This document shows, piece after piece, positions 17,155 through 25,251 of a DNA stretch of 33,374 nucleotides (its first letter is position 1; every line of letters starts with the position of its first letter). The notes beneath the pieces are model-generated. The model made no database searches and had not been told where the DNA came from. It saw only the letters and a program-made list of their open reading frames with translations. A program made the translations under genes and the position numbers. The DNA comes from Chitinophaga pinensis (GTDB lineage: Bacteria; Bacteroidota; Bacteroidia; Chitinophagales; Chitinophagaceae). Location: positions 1-33,374 of the forward strand of contig CAMCAY010000023.1 in NCBI GenBank assembly GCA_945872815.1. Direction: 5' to 3'.

Positions 17155-17453
17155 TAATTACGAAAGACAACACCAAACTTGGCCTTATTTTAGGAACAGT
17201 CGCACCTATTTTCGGATTACTTTTATTCAAAACTTATAAATTCGGAATTTTTTCAATCAAAGAGTTTTTCCAGTTCTTATTTGTAGAACCTGGATTCAGA
17301 ACATTATCCGCAGGCTTAACCATTTCTTTACTAGCAAATGCCGTAATATTTACCCTATATATCAATTCACATAAAGACAAAACAGCAAAGGGTATATTTA
17401 TCACTACAGCCATCTATGGTTTAGCTATCTTGTTAATCAAAACTTTTGCTTAA
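17151..17453 (+). CDS. Small membrane protein after surE
   Basis: The 100-residue protein has three hydrophobic helices (about residues 10-30, 50-72 and 80-98) and a short loop between the first two. I do not recognise a family. The start codon overlaps the surE stop (ATGA), which suggests translational coupling. In many Bacteroidota an equivalent gene sits between surE and lpxB, but lpxB is not present here. A weak AT-rich palindrome follows at 17469-17488. Confidence 0.75.
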   Translation: MIITKDNTKLGLILGTVAPIFGLLLFKTYKFGIFSIKEFFQFLFVEPGFRTLSAGLTISLLANAVIFTLYINSHKDKTAKGIFITTAIYGLAILLIKTFA

Positions 17454-17468
17454 AATATTTTTTAGCAT

Positions 17469-17490
17469 AATCAAAAAATTTTTTGATTTT
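17469..17490 (+). terminator. AT-rich palindrome after the surE operon
   Basis: AATCAAAAAATTTTTTGATT is a perfect 20-bp palindrome followed by TT. Being nearly all A/T it would be a weak terminator. It is placed 15 bp after the last stop codon of the operon. Confidence 0.4.
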
Positions 17491-17584
17491 TACCTTCCCT
17501 AGTATGAATTTATACAGGCAGGTATTAACATATTCTTAATGAATTATTACCTTAAAGTTAACAACCTGAAATAGAAAGTGATAG

Positions 17585-17592
17585 TATGTTTG
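17585..17592 (+). promoter_or_regulatory. Orphan -7 box (TATGTTTG)
   Basis: TATGTTTG fits TAnnTTTG. No protein gene follows on this strand before the terminator at 17645; the only frame is an 8-codon one. The -33 side is weak. Confidence 0.4.
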
Positions 17593-17598
17593 TGATGG

Positions 17599-17676
17599 AA
17601 TTATTAATCTAAGAATTTCTCATAAGCAGTTAGTTTTGGTAATCGAAGCCCCTAGTCTTAGGGGCTTCTTCCTTTT
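17599..17676 (+). ncRNA. Candidate small RNA of about 78 nt
   Basis: The stretch from the expected start after the -7 box to the T tract of the strong hairpin at 17645-17668 has no protein frame. It could be a free-standing small RNA or the end of a long 3' leader of the surE operon. No known RNA family was recognised. The coordinates are estimates. Confidence 0.3.
17645..17676 (+). terminator. Strong intrinsic terminator
   Basis: GAAGCCCCTA (17645-17654) and TAGGGGCTTC (17659-17668) are exact reverse complements with a GTCT loop, followed by TTCCTTTT. The T-rich side is on the plus strand, so it ends plus-strand transcripts coming from the surE side. Confidence 0.85.
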
Positions 17677-17707
17677 AACCCATTATTCAAAGAAAAAAAG
17701 AAAACGA

Positions 17708-18676
17708 TTAAACTCCAATGCTGAATAATCGTTCAACAAATTCTTTTTTATCAAAAACCAAAAGATCTGTAGCTTTTTCACCCACCCCGATAAATTTAAC
17801 CGGAATTTTAAATTGGTCTGCAATGGCTAGTACTACTCCGCCTTTTGCAGTTCCATCTAATTTTGTAACAGCCAATGCCGTTACATCTGTTGCTGCAGTA
17901 AAATGTTTCGCTTGTTCCAATGCATTTTGACCGGTACTTCCATCCAATACCAGCAACACCTCATGTGGTGCATCGGGCACAACTTTCTGAATCACTCTTT
18001 TAATTTTAGACAACTCATCCATCAAATGTGCTTTGTTGTGTAATCGACCAGCAGTATCAATTAATATGACATCAGAATTTTTCGCAACCCCACTGATGAC
18101 CGTATCATAAGCAACAGATGCTGGATCACTGCCCATTTCTTTTTTTACGATAGGTACATTGGTACGTTCACTCCAAATTGTCAATTGATCCACCGCTGCG
18201 GCTCTGAAAGTATCTGCAGCACCTAACAATACTGACTTTCCGGCTAATGAAAAATTATGTGCTAGTTTACCGATGGTGGTGGTTTTACCTACACCATTTA
18301 CTCCTACTACTAAAATAATATGCGGCTTGTGTCCCGATGGCAATTCATAGTTAGCATAAGAATTGTCTTGTGACGAAGAAACCAATACATGCTGAATTTC
18401 CTCTTTTATGATCGTGTTCAATTCTGCAGCGTTCAGGTATTTGTCTTTGGCAACCCTTTTTTCTAATTGTTCAATGATCTTAACCGTAGTTGTAATACCT
18501 ACATCTGCACTTACCAATGCATTTTCAACATCATCGAGCACATCATCATCAATGGTATTTTTACCGGCAACAGCTTTGGCAATTTTTTCAAAAAAACCTT
18601 CTTTGGTCTTTTGCAGCCCCTGATCAAGTGATTCCTGCTGTTGCTTTTTACCAAAAATTTTATCAAATAAACCCAT
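17708..18676 (-). CDS. ftsY: Signal recognition particle receptor FtsY
   Basis: This 322-residue SRP-receptor GTPase docks ribosome-SRP complexes at the membrane. Seen: an N-terminal helical N domain (about residues 1-100), then the GTPase G domain with 'GVNGVGKTTTIGKLA' (G1), 'DTFRAAAVDQL' (G2), 'DTAGRLHNKAHLMDEL' (G3), 'TKLDGTAKGG' (G4) and 'FIGVGEKATDL' near the end. The long acidic A domain of the E. coli protein is absent, which is common in Bacteroidota. It lies downstream of the rpmB-rpmG-DUF4295 group on the same strand, with a leaky hairpin in the gap. Confidence 0.95.
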   Translation of the reverse strand: MGLFDKIFGKKQQQESLDQGLQKTKEGFFEKIAKAVAGKNTIDDDVLDDVENALVSADVGITTTVKIIEQLEKRVAKDKYLNAAELNTIIKEEIQHVLVSSSQDNSYANYELPSGHKPHIILVVGVNGVGKTTTIGKLAHNFSLAGKSVLLGAADTFRAAAVDQLTIWSERTNVPIVKKEMGSDPASVAYDTVISGVAKNSDVILIDTAGRLHNKAHLMDELSKIKRVIQKVVPDAPHEVLLVLDGSTGQNALEQAKHFTAATDVTALAVTKLDGTAKGGVVLAIADQFKIPVKFIGVGEKATDLLVFDKKEFVERLFSIGV

Positions 18677-18737
18677 AATATTAATTTGTAATTTTAAATT
18701 AATAAATCAAAAACAATATACCTTCATTTATAAAATA

Positions 18738-18769
18738 AGAAAGCCGTTCCGGATAAACAGAACAGCTTT
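18738..18769 (-). terminator. Hairpin terminator after DUF4295
   Basis: On the minus strand, AAGCTGTTCTG pairs with CGGAACGGCTT (11 bp with two G-U pairs) and is followed by TCTTATTTT. It sits 26 bp after the DUF4295 stop, before ftsY, so it may attenuate rather than fully stop readthrough. Confidence 0.6.
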
Positions 18770-18794
18770 GAATTATTTTAAACCGCTGGAAAGA

Positions 18795-18968
18795 CTATTT
18801 AGCCGCCAAGTGCTCAGCAATTTTATCCTTATGAACCATTGCTTCTTTAAAAGTGTAAGCACCTGTTTTAGGACTGCGTAATGTGCGGATTACTTTTGTC
18901 CAGTTCTTTGCCTCAGCTGCTGCTTTTTGGTCTTTTGTCTTAATCGCGGTTTTAGCTGCTTTTGCCAT
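18795..18968 (-). CDS. DUF4295 family small basic protein
   Basis: A 57-residue protein starting MAKAAKTAIKTKDQKAAA, then 'KNWTKVIRTLRSPKTGAYTFKEAMV', ending HLAAK. It is very rich in Lys and Ala. A DUF4295 protein in this spot, directly after rpmG, is characteristic of Bacteroidota. The place and the basic, ribosomal-protein-like make-up suggest a role on or near the ribosome (inference; no activity is known to me). It begins 50 bp after the rpmG stop and is probably in the rpmB-rpmG unit. Confidence 0.85.
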   Translation of the reverse strand: MAKAAKTAIKTKDQKAAAEAKNWTKVIRTLRSPKTGAYTFKEAMVHKDKIAEHLAAK

Positions 18969-19018
18969 TTTGTATATTTTTAAGATTTAACCGAATATCA
19001 TTCGATTCAATCAATTTA

Positions 19019-19201
19019 CTATTTAATTTCCTTGTGTACAGTTACTTTTTTCAAAATAGGATTGTACTTCTTTAACTCCATACGCTCAGGCGTATTTTTT
19101 TTGTTTTTGGTAGTAATATAACGACTTGTACCTGCTACGCCACTAGTTTTATGCTCGGTACATTCCAATACTACTTGAACCCTGTTACCTTTCTTTGCCA
19201 T
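19019..19201 (-). CDS. rpmG: 50S ribosomal protein L33
   Basis: This 60-residue L33 protein of the large ribosomal subunit has '[21 protein letters not shown]' near the start and '[21 protein letters not shown]', a typical L33 core. The zinc-binding form needs four Cys (two CxxC pairs); here only Cys14 is present, so this is the zinc-free type. It follows rpmB by 25 bp and precedes the DUF4295 gene. Confidence 0.95.
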   Translation of the reverse strand: MAKKGNRVQVVLECTEHKTSGVAGTSRYITTKNKKNTPERMELKKYNPILKKVTVHKEIK

Positions 19202-19226
19202 TTTATGTTATTTTAAAAAACGCTAA

Positions 19227-19463
19227 TTAAATTTTTTCTCCTGCTGCGCGTAATTCTTTTACAACGCTATACAAACCATTTTTGTTGATGGTTCTGATAG
19301 CTTCTGAAGAAACTTTTAAAGTTACCCATTTGTCTTCTTCAGCTAAGAAGAAACGCTTTGTCTGCAAATTTGGTAAAAACCTGCGCTTCGTTTTGATATT
19401 GGAATGTGAAACCTTGTTTCCTGTAATCGGTTTCTTTCCTGTCACTTGACATACTCTTGCCAT
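19227..19463 (-). CDS. rpmB: 50S ribosomal protein L28
   Basis: This 78-residue L28 protein opens '[20 protein letters not shown]', followed by '[18 protein letters not shown]', the hallmark of the family. It has one cysteine (Cys5) and lacks a four-Cys zinc site. It is the first gene of the rpmB-rpmG-DUF4295 unit, with a TACCTTTG -7 box 19 bp upstream. Confidence 0.95.
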   Translation of the reverse strand: MARVCQVTGKKPITGNKVSHSNIKTKRRFLPNLQTKRFFLAEEDKWVTLKVSSEAIRTINKNGLYSVVKELRAAGEKI

Positions 19464-19482
19464 AATCCTTAATTTTGGACGG

Positions 19483-19490
19483 CAAAGGTA
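19483..19490 (-). promoter_or_regulatory. -7 box (TACCTTTG) of rpmB
   Basis: On the minus strand TACCTTTG matches TAnnTTTG, 19 bp before the rpmB start. The -33 region is A/T-rich without a clear TTG. Confidence 0.5.
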
Positions 19491-19623
19491 TGGATAATTC
19501 TTTAGATTTTAATACTAAAATTTAAAATCTTTTTCAATACCCATTTTTATGCCCTATTTTATTTGAAAATACTACATTAGCAAATATAAACCCAATCATA
19601 TAAATAAAATAATTTAATAATAC

Positions 19624-20031
19624 ATGCACTCGATTAGCGCCCATTTTAAGAACGGTATGGCTTTTAATGCCAAAATTGACGAATATAATGTACCAATGGA
19701 CACCACGGAAGAATCTACACAACACCTTGGACCAAGCCCCAAAAAGCTGATGCTTGCCTCACTGGCGGGATGTACAGGCATTGATGTTGTTTCTATATTA
19801 AATAAGATGAAAGTTGAATTCAGTGATTTTACAATAGATATCAACGCCGAACTTACAGATGAACATCCAAAAATTTATGATAAAGTAGAAATTATTTATC
19901 GAATAAAAGTAAAATCAGATGATCAAGCTAAAATGGAAAGAGCTGTTCAGCTTTCAAAAGAAAAATATTGTGGGGTAAGTGCAATGTTTTCTGCTTTTGC
20001 AGAAGTAAGTTTTACTATTGTATATCTTTGA
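19624..20031 (+). CDS. OsmC/Ohr family protein
   Basis: This 135-residue cytoplasmic protein belongs to the OsmC family, which reduces organic hydroperoxides with two cysteines. The cysteines are seen in 'LASLAGCTGIDVVSILNKM' (Cys57 region) and 'SKEKYCGVSAMFSAF' (Cys119 region), the expected pair. Length fits the small YhfA-like branch of OsmC proteins. Its 3' end overlaps the convergent EamA transporter gene by 17 bp. No regulator of the OhrR type is nearby. Confidence 0.88.
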   Translation: MHSISAHFKNGMAFNAKIDEYNVPMDTTEESTQHLGPSPKKLMLASLAGCTGIDVVSILNKMKVEFSDFTIDINAELTDEHPKIYDKVEIIYRIKVKSDDQAKMERAVQLSKEKYCGVSAMFSAFAEVSFTIVYL

Positions 20032-20899
20032 TTTTAGACTGTCTAAATACCCTTATCATCTGCAACATTATCGCCAGTAATATGAAAAACAATCCCACAT
20101 AAAAATGATTGTTGAGCAGCTGATTTTCCCTGAAAATAATAAATGCTAGTAAAATACCGTACAAAGGCTCAAGATTGTAAGTTAGATTGGTTGTAAACGC
20201 AGAGATTTTCTGCAAAGCTTTCAATTGAAAATCAAAAGCCATCATTGTACAAAAAATCGTAAGAACCAATAACCAAACGACATCATTGAATGAGGGCAAA
20301 TAATAGGATGGAATGAAATTGGTAAAATAAAAAGGCAATAAACAGGAAAGACAAATCAATCCACCTAAGAATTCATAAAAAGTCAGGATTATAGGAGAAT
20401 GTTGTTTAAGCAACTCTTTATTGAACATTGGAAACAATGCACTTCCAAATGAGGATAGCATACCAAAGATAATGCCCGTTTTATATTGTGGATGAAAGTC
20501 GAAAATGATGTAAATGCCCAATATGGAAAGTAATCCCAATAGCATTTCGGTCATTACAATACGCTTTCTTAAAACTATAGGCTCTAATAAAGTTGAAAAA
20601 AATCCTGATGCAGACAAACATACAACCGCTACGGATGCGTTTGCATACTTTACGCTTGCATAAAATGCTACCCAATGAAATGCAAGCAATAAGCCAACGC
20701 CGGAGATTTTAATAAATTCCTGTAAACTGATTTTTGTAAATTCTTTTTTCAAAATCAACAAGCCCCCAATCAATATAATCGAGAAAAAAAGTCTGTACCA
20801 TACCAATAATCCTTCATTCAACACAATCAACTTGCCTAATATCGCCGTAAAGCCTGCAAGAAAAACAGCTGCGTGTAACTGTAGAAATGCTTTCTTCAT
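20015..20899 (-). CDS. EamA/DMT family transporter
   Basis: This 294-residue inner-membrane protein has ten hydrophobic helices in two EamA repeats. The first ends around 'SASGFFSTLLEPIVLRKRI' (about 98-116) and the second around 'LTYNLEPLYGILLAFIIFRE' (about 240-259), both the usual conserved E-P helix ends. Such proteins usually export amino acids or other metabolites. A TTG three codons upstream opens a longer frame, but the ATG at 20897-20899 is preferred because it begins right at the charged MKKAF stretch. Substrate unknown. Confidence 0.87.
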   Translation of the reverse strand: MKKAFLQLHAAVFLAGFTAILGKLIVLNEGLLVWYRLFFSIILIGGLLILKKEFTKISLQEFIKISGVGLLLAFHWVAFYASVKYANASVAVVCLSASGFFSTLLEPIVLRKRIVMTEMLLGLLSILGIYIIFDFHPQYKTGIIFGMLSSFGSALFPMFNKELLKQHSPIILTFYEFLGGLICLSCLLPFYFTNFIPSYYLPSFNDVVWLLVLTIFCTMMAFDFQLKALQKISAFTTNLTYNLEPLYGILLAFIIFRENQLLNNHFYVGLFFILLAIMLQMIRVFRQSKIKDIQ

Positions 20900-20997
20900 G
20901 ATGCACAAAGATATTCGTATTTGTCTATTAAACTTTAAAGCTTAGTCAGACTTTAAACGATTGAGCTTTGTTAATCTATTTTTAACAGTAAAAAAAT

Positions 20998-21027
20998 TTT
21001 GAGTAGGAAATTATTAAATTAACTTTA
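20998..21027 (+). promoter_or_regulatory. Promoter of the TonB-like/folC unit (TTTG-N18-TAACTTTA)
   Basis: TTTG (20998-21001) and TAACTTTA (21020-21027) are 18 bp apart, the same spacing as the XRE/S24 promoter. The -7 box differs from TAnnTTTG only in its last base. The start codon is 18 bp downstream. Confidence 0.45.
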
Positions 21028-21045
21028 TCGTATACATTCATATTT

Positions 21046-21840
21046 ATGACGCATTCATTTGAAACCGAAAAAAATAAAAAAGCGCTTACTTACACCCTTT
21101 TAATTTGCGGTTTATTGCTGATGTTATTTTTTATCATTCGTTGGAAATCATTTCCTCCTTCTGAAACCATTGTTCAAGATTTAATGGAAATCAATCTAGG
21201 AAATAATTTAGATGGTTTTGGCAACGAACAGCCGCTTATTAAAGGCAAGCCAACTATAAGCAAAGAACCTGATATCAGCGGAAGCGAAAAAAAACAAAAT
21301 CAAGAACAAAGTCCCATCATACCAGATGATAATTCAGAAAAAGAAGCTGCTATAGTAAACAATTCAAAAAAACAGTTGGCGGTCAATGATAAAAACGTCA
21401 ACAATAATAAAAACAGAATTGCAAAAATAACATACAACGGGCCTGACAAAGGAAAAAACGGCAATGATAATAACGATAATGGTTACAAGTATCAGGGTAA
21501 TAATCCAAATGGCAAGGGGGACAACGGCTCTCCTGAAGGAAATAAGGATTCTTATGGCAATACTCCCGGCGGAAAAATCGGAGGGCCCAAAGTTATCAGG
21601 GGAAACAGAAGAATTATTCAGCAATATAAATTTGAAGGCGATTTGAACAGAGCAACCATTAATGCTATTATCAAAGTTTCGCCTAACGGTGATGGCCATT
21701 TTATAGGATTCGACAAAGGCAGTACTGAACGAACAAGAGCTTACGCAGATGCTATCAGCAACTATCTTAAAAAAATTCAATTTGATAAATCAGATAATGA
21801 ATCCCAGGTTACAGTCCAATTTATTTTTGATATCAACTAA
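21046..21840 (+). CDS. TonB/TolA-like energy transducer with Asn/Gly-rich linker
   Basis: The 264-residue protein has one N-terminal membrane helix (about residues 13-33), a long Asn/Gly/Lys/Asp-rich linker spanning the periplasm (about 80-180) and a C-terminal alpha/beta domain (about 185-264, ending 'QVTVQFIFDIN'). The N-terminal layout and the final strand pattern match TonB/TolA-type transducers, which pass energy from ExbB/ExbD to outer-membrane receptors. No ExbB/ExbD genes are in the window. The short C-terminal domain lacks the classic TonB YP motif. It is 41 bp upstream of folC on the same strand, an arrangement common in Chitinophagaceae. Assignment is by architecture only. Confidence 0.65.
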   Translation: MTHSFETEKNKKALTYTLLICGLLLMLFFIIRWKSFPPSETIVQDLMEINLGNNLDGFGNEQPLIKGKPTISKEPDISGSEKKQNQEQSPIIPDDNSEKEAAIVNNSKKQLAVNDKNVNNNKNRIAKITYNGPDKGKNGNDNNDNGYKYQGNNPNGKGDNGSPEGNKDSYGNTPGGKIGGPKVIRGNRRIIQQYKFEGDLNRATINAIIKVSPNGDGHFIGFDKGSTERTRAYADAISNYLKKIQFDKSDNESQVTVQFIFDIN

Positions 21841-21881
21841 CCGATTTCCGCTTCAAAGATTTTGTCGTTATTTTTACAAAG

Positions 21882-23177
21882 ATGAATTACGCAGAAACAA
21901 TTGAATACCTCTATGCACAACTTCCTATGTATTCGCGTATTGGAGATGCAGCCTATAAAAAAGATATAGACAATACCATTGCACTATGTAATGCATTGGG
22001 CAATCCTCAACATAATTTCAAAAGCGTACATATTGCCGGCACCAACGGCAAAGGAAGCACCAGTAACATGCTGGCCGCCATTCTTCAAGCATCCGGATAT
22101 AAAACCGGACTTTATACTTCACCGCACATTAAAGATTTCGGTGAAAGAATTCGCATCAACGGCAAAATGATTGACCAGGATTTTGTTGTGAACTTTACAG
22201 AAAAAACAAAAGCTCTCTGCAAAGAAATCAACCCTTCCTTCTTTGAACTTACAGTTGCTATGGCTTTTGATTATTTTTCACATGAACAAGTGGATATTGC
22301 TATTATTGAAACCGGACTTGGTGGTAGATTAGATAGTACCAATATCATCACTCCTCTTCTATCCATCATTACCAATATCGGATTAGATCATACCAATTTA
22401 CTTGGAAATACCATTGAAGAAATTGCATTTGAAAAAGCAGGTATCATTAAATACAACATCCCTGTAGTAATCGGGGAAGTGAATGATAAAACCAAAGCTG
22501 TGTTTGAAAAAAAATGCACTGAAATGATTACCGTACCTCTATACGCTGAAGAGCACTTCGAAGCAATTTCAATTGACAATACCGGCTCTCATTTGAATTG
22601 CAAAGTGTACGATAAAAAAAAGAAAGAATCGGAATCATATTCATTGGACCTGAGCGGAACTTATCAACTTAAAAATATTCAAACTGTATTAGCTGCGGAA
22701 AAAATCCTTGATGATTTAGGTATAAAAATCAATAAAGAAAATAAAAAGAACGCACTGTCAAATGTGAAGAATATTACAGGACTGCGTGGTCGTTGGGATA
22801 TTGTTTCAAAAAATCCAACCATTATTTATGACGTAGCCCATAATAAAGATGGCATATCTGCGGTATTAAAACAATTGGACTCAATTAGCAAGAATGGACA
22901 ACTGCATTTTATCATGGGATTTGTAAATGATAAAGACATCCATACAATGCTGGATTTACTACCAGCTAATGCCAAATATTACTTTACGAATGCACATATC
23001 CCTCGTGCATTATCCAAAGAACTTTTGGCCGAAACAGCCCTTAAAAAGAATTTAAATGGGAATTGTTTCGATGATGTAAATGAGGCAATTAGGGAAGCAA
23101 AAAAGCAAGCAAAAATAAACGATGTAATTATTGTTTGTGGAAGTTTTTTTATTCTATCTGAAATCGAGCCATTTTAA
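21882..23177 (+). CDS. folC: Bifunctional folylpolyglutamate/dihydrofolate synthase
   Basis: This 431-residue cytoplasmic Mur-ligase-like ATPase joins glutamate to dihydropteroate or folate. Seen: 'HIAGTNGKGSTSNMLAAIL' (P-loop, residues 53-59), 'TGLYTSPHIKDFGERI' (substrate side), 'DIAIIETGLGGRLDSTNII' and 'TNIGLDHTNLLGNTIEEIAFEKAGIIK', then 'LRGRWDIV...IIYDVAHNKDGI' for the C-terminal domain. Length is normal. It sits behind the TonB-like gene and ends 7 bp from the convergent YfiT gene. Confidence 0.93.
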   Translation: MNYAETIEYLYAQLPMYSRIGDAAYKKDIDNTIALCNALGNPQHNFKSVHIAGTNGKGSTSNMLAAILQASGYKTGLYTSPHIKDFGERIRINGKMIDQDFVVNFTEKTKALCKEINPSFFELTVAMAFDYFSHEQVDIAIIETGLGGRLDSTNIITPLLSIITNIGLDHTNLLGNTIEEIAFEKAGIIKYNIPVVIGEVNDKTKAVFEKKCTEMITVPLYAEEHFEAISIDNTGSHLNCKVYDKKKKESESYSLDLSGTYQLKNIQTVLAAEKILDDLGIKINKENKKNALSNVKNITGLRGRWDIVSKNPTIIYDVAHNKDGISAVLKQLDSISKNGQLHFIMGFVNDKDIHTMLDLLPANAKYYFTNAHIPRALSKELLAETALKKNLNGNCFDDVNEAIREAKKQAKINDVIIVCGSFFILSEIEPF

Positions 23178-23184
23178 AAAAACA

Positions 23185-23709
23185 CTACCAGCCTTTTCTT
23201 TCTCTGAGTGCATTTATTTGTGCAACATGATGTTTTGAATGCCAGGCATATTTACCTAGAATATTCCATATAGTCATTTGCATATTGTATTCAGGGTGTA
23301 CAATCGCTCTTTCCCATTGAGATGTACTGAGCCCCTTTAACAATTCATACCAGCGAAGGTGTAAAGCATGCAATAATGTTATGGAAACATTCACAGGAGT
23401 TGAAAAGATTTCCGGTGTCTCTGCCCATGAATCCTGGTCATAAGGCTTAATAATCGGATTATCTTCAGTCAGAGCAAGTTTGGTTCTGATGAATGCGTTC
23501 ATGTGGCTGTCTGCCAAGTGATGGACAATTTGCAGAATGGACCATCCACCTTCTCGATAAGAAGTTTTTAATTGAAATTCATCCAGGTTATTGATTGAAT
23601 GTTCCAGATGATTTGGGAGAAAACGAATATCGAGCAACCATTCCTTTAATTGTTGATCAGAAAATGGTTGCTCGATGTATGTTCCAATTGGATAGCGAAT
23701 GACATCCAT
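23185..23709 (-). CDS. YfiT-like DinB superfamily putative metal-dependent hydrolase
   Basis: This 174-residue cytoplasmic four-helix-bundle protein of the DinB/YfiT group has metal-binding histidines in 'ILQIVHHLADSHMNA' and in 'YAWHSKHHVAQINALRE' near the C-terminus, the expected three-His site. In Firmicutes, relatives act as bacillithiol transferases; in Bacteroidota the thiol partner is not sure. It begins just 2 bp after the FKBP gene ends, so the two are likely co-transcribed. Confidence 0.85.
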   Translation of the reverse strand: MDVIRYPIGTYIEQPFSDQQLKEWLLDIRFLPNHLEHSINNLDEFQLKTSYREGGWSILQIVHHLADSHMNAFIRTKLALTEDNPIIKPYDQDSWAETPEIFSTPVNVSITLLHALHLRWYELLKGLSTSQWERAIVHPEYNMQMTIWNILGKYAWHSKHHVAQINALRERKGW

Positions 23710-23711
23710 CT

Positions 23712-24440
23712 TTATTTAACTGCAGGTTTAATATCCCTTAAGGTAATTTCAAATATTAGAACAGAGTTAGGGGGTATTGTTCCTCCTGCTCCTCTTTCCC
23801 CATATCCCAATTCACTTGGGATAGTCACTTTCCAATGAGCACCCTTAGTCATCAATTGTAAAATCTCAGTCCATCCTTTGATTACTCCTCCCAAAGGAAA
23901 GGTAGCAGGCTGACCTCTTTTAATTGAATTATCAAATTCAGTACCATCTATTAGCGTTCCAATATAATCAACGACTACTGTATCAACTGCTGTTGGCTTA
24001 ATTCCATTGGGTTCGCCGGCAGTTATCACTTCATATTGAAGACCGTCTGGTAAAGTTGTAACTCCTGGTTTGGCTTTATTTGCTTTTAGGCACGCTTCTC
24101 CTTTTTCTTTTTGATCGGCTGATTTTTTCTTGGCGAACTCTTGTAATTTTTGTTGTAAAGTCATACTGGCTTTTTCAGTTGTTAACAATCGTGGATTATT
24201 TTTCATTACATCATCTATAGCCTTGAGCATAAAAAATGAATTCAACTCAGTGATTCCCTGATTCTTCATATTTTCACCAATGTTCATACCTGCGGCATAG
24301 CTGAAACTATCCATGGAAGTTTGCAAACTAATTGATGGCATTGAAGATGGCGGAACTGATTTATTATTGTTTTTGTTTTGAGCGAAAAGACTCACATTGA
24401 CAAAGAACAATAAAGTTAAACAAACAGATACATTCTTCAT
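23712..24440 (-). CDS. Mip-like FKBP-type peptidyl-prolyl isomerase
   Basis: This 242-residue exported protein has a signal peptide (MKNVSVCLTLLFFVNVSLFAQ). An N-terminal FKBP dimerisation domain ('SYAAGMNIGENMKNQG...', about 45-115) is followed by an FKBP catalytic domain (about 145-240) with 'VVVDYIGTLIDGTEFDNS', 'FPLGGVIKGWTEILQLM' and 'IPSELGYGERGAGGTIPPNSVLIFEI'. Length fits the Mip/FkpA type that helps fold periplasmic proteins. It lies 49 bp after the ABC ATPase gene and 2 bp before the YfiT gene. Confidence 0.9.
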   Translation of the reverse strand: MKNVSVCLTLLFFVNVSLFAQNKNNNKSVPPSSMPSISLQTSMDSFSYAAGMNIGENMKNQGITELNSFFMLKAIDDVMKNNPRLLTTEKASMTLQQKLQEFAKKKSADQKEKGEACLKANKAKPGVTTLPDGLQYEVITAGEPNGIKPTAVDTVVVDYIGTLIDGTEFDNSIKRGQPATFPLGGVIKGWTEILQLMTKGAHWKVTIPSELGYGERGAGGTIPPNSVLIFEITLRDIKPAVK

Positions 24441-24489
24441 TAGTTGATTTTTTTTGTTTTAATAATTAATAATGCAAATAAAAGAAAGT

Positions 24490-25251
24490 TTATTCTTCCC
24501 TGATTTCTCTTCCTGTTAAATGTATGAAAACATCTTCTAAATTGGCGGATTTTACTTGTTTTGGTCTTTCGAACCCAGTTTCTACCAACTCATCAATCAT
24601 TTTGTCCGGCGAATCAAGTTTTATTATTTTTCCCTGATCCATTATAGCAATTCTATCACACAGTTGCTCTGCTTCATCCATATAATGAGTCGTAATTATC
24701 ACTGTTGTGCCACTTGCTCTGATTTCCCTGATCAAATCCCACAAGTTTCTTCTTGCCTGCGGATCCAACCCTGTAGTAGGTTCATCTAAGAAAATTATTT
24801 TGGGCTTATTTATCAAAGTTGTTGCAATGGAAAATCTTTGTTTCTGACCGCCGCTTAATTCTTTGCTTTTACTTTTTGCTTTATCAGCTAAGTTTACTTT
24901 TGTTAATAATTCAATTGGGTTTACATCTCTGTTGTAAAGCCCACTAAACATCTTGATCAGTTCAACCAAATTCAATCCGGGATAAAACCCTGAAGTTTGC
25001 AATTGAACTCCAATTATTTTTTTTATTTCTGAGGGATGTGAATCCAAATCATAACCTGCAACATTTATCTTGCCGGAGGTTTTTGTTCGAAGTGTTTCAA
25101 TAATTTCAAGTGTAGTAGATTTTCCGGCTCCATTAGGCCCCAATAATCCGAATATTTCCCCTTCATTTACATCAAATGATATCGACTTTACCGCCTTGAA
25201 ATCACCATAAGTTTTAACAAGGTCTTTTACCGATATGATTACATTGCTCAT
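24490..25251 (-). CDS. ABC transporter ATP-binding protein (ABC-2/CcmA type), permease missing
   Basis: This 253-residue cytoplasmic ATPase has Walker A 'GLLGPNGAGKSTT' (about residues 35-47), signature 'LSGGQKQRFS', Walker B 'IIFLDEPTTGLDP' and the switch His in 'IITTHYMDEAEQL'. It belongs to the DrrA/CcmA-type branch used by ABC-2 exporters. No permease lies beside it in the window: upstream is fbp, with a 4-bp ATGA overlap, and downstream is the FKBP gene. Its membrane partner must be elsewhere. The overlap couples its translation to fbp. Confidence 0.9.
   Translation of the reverse strand: MSNVIISVKDLVKTYGDFKAVKSISFDVNEGEIFGLLGPNGAGKSTTLEIIETLRTKTSGKINVAGYDLDSHPSEIKKIIGVQLQTSGFYPGLNLVELIKMFSGLYNRDVNPIELLTKVNLADKAKSKSKELSGGQKQRFSIATTLINKPKIIFLDEPTTGLDPQARRNLWDLIREIRASGTTVIITTHYMDEAEQLCDRIAIMDQGKIIKLDSPDKMIDELVETGFERPKQVKSANLEDVFIHLTGREIREE

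Noticed and set aside
21364..21780. 138-residue reading frame antisense to the TonB-like gene
   Set aside because: It is a shadow of the biased Asn/Gly codons; no start signals or family features.
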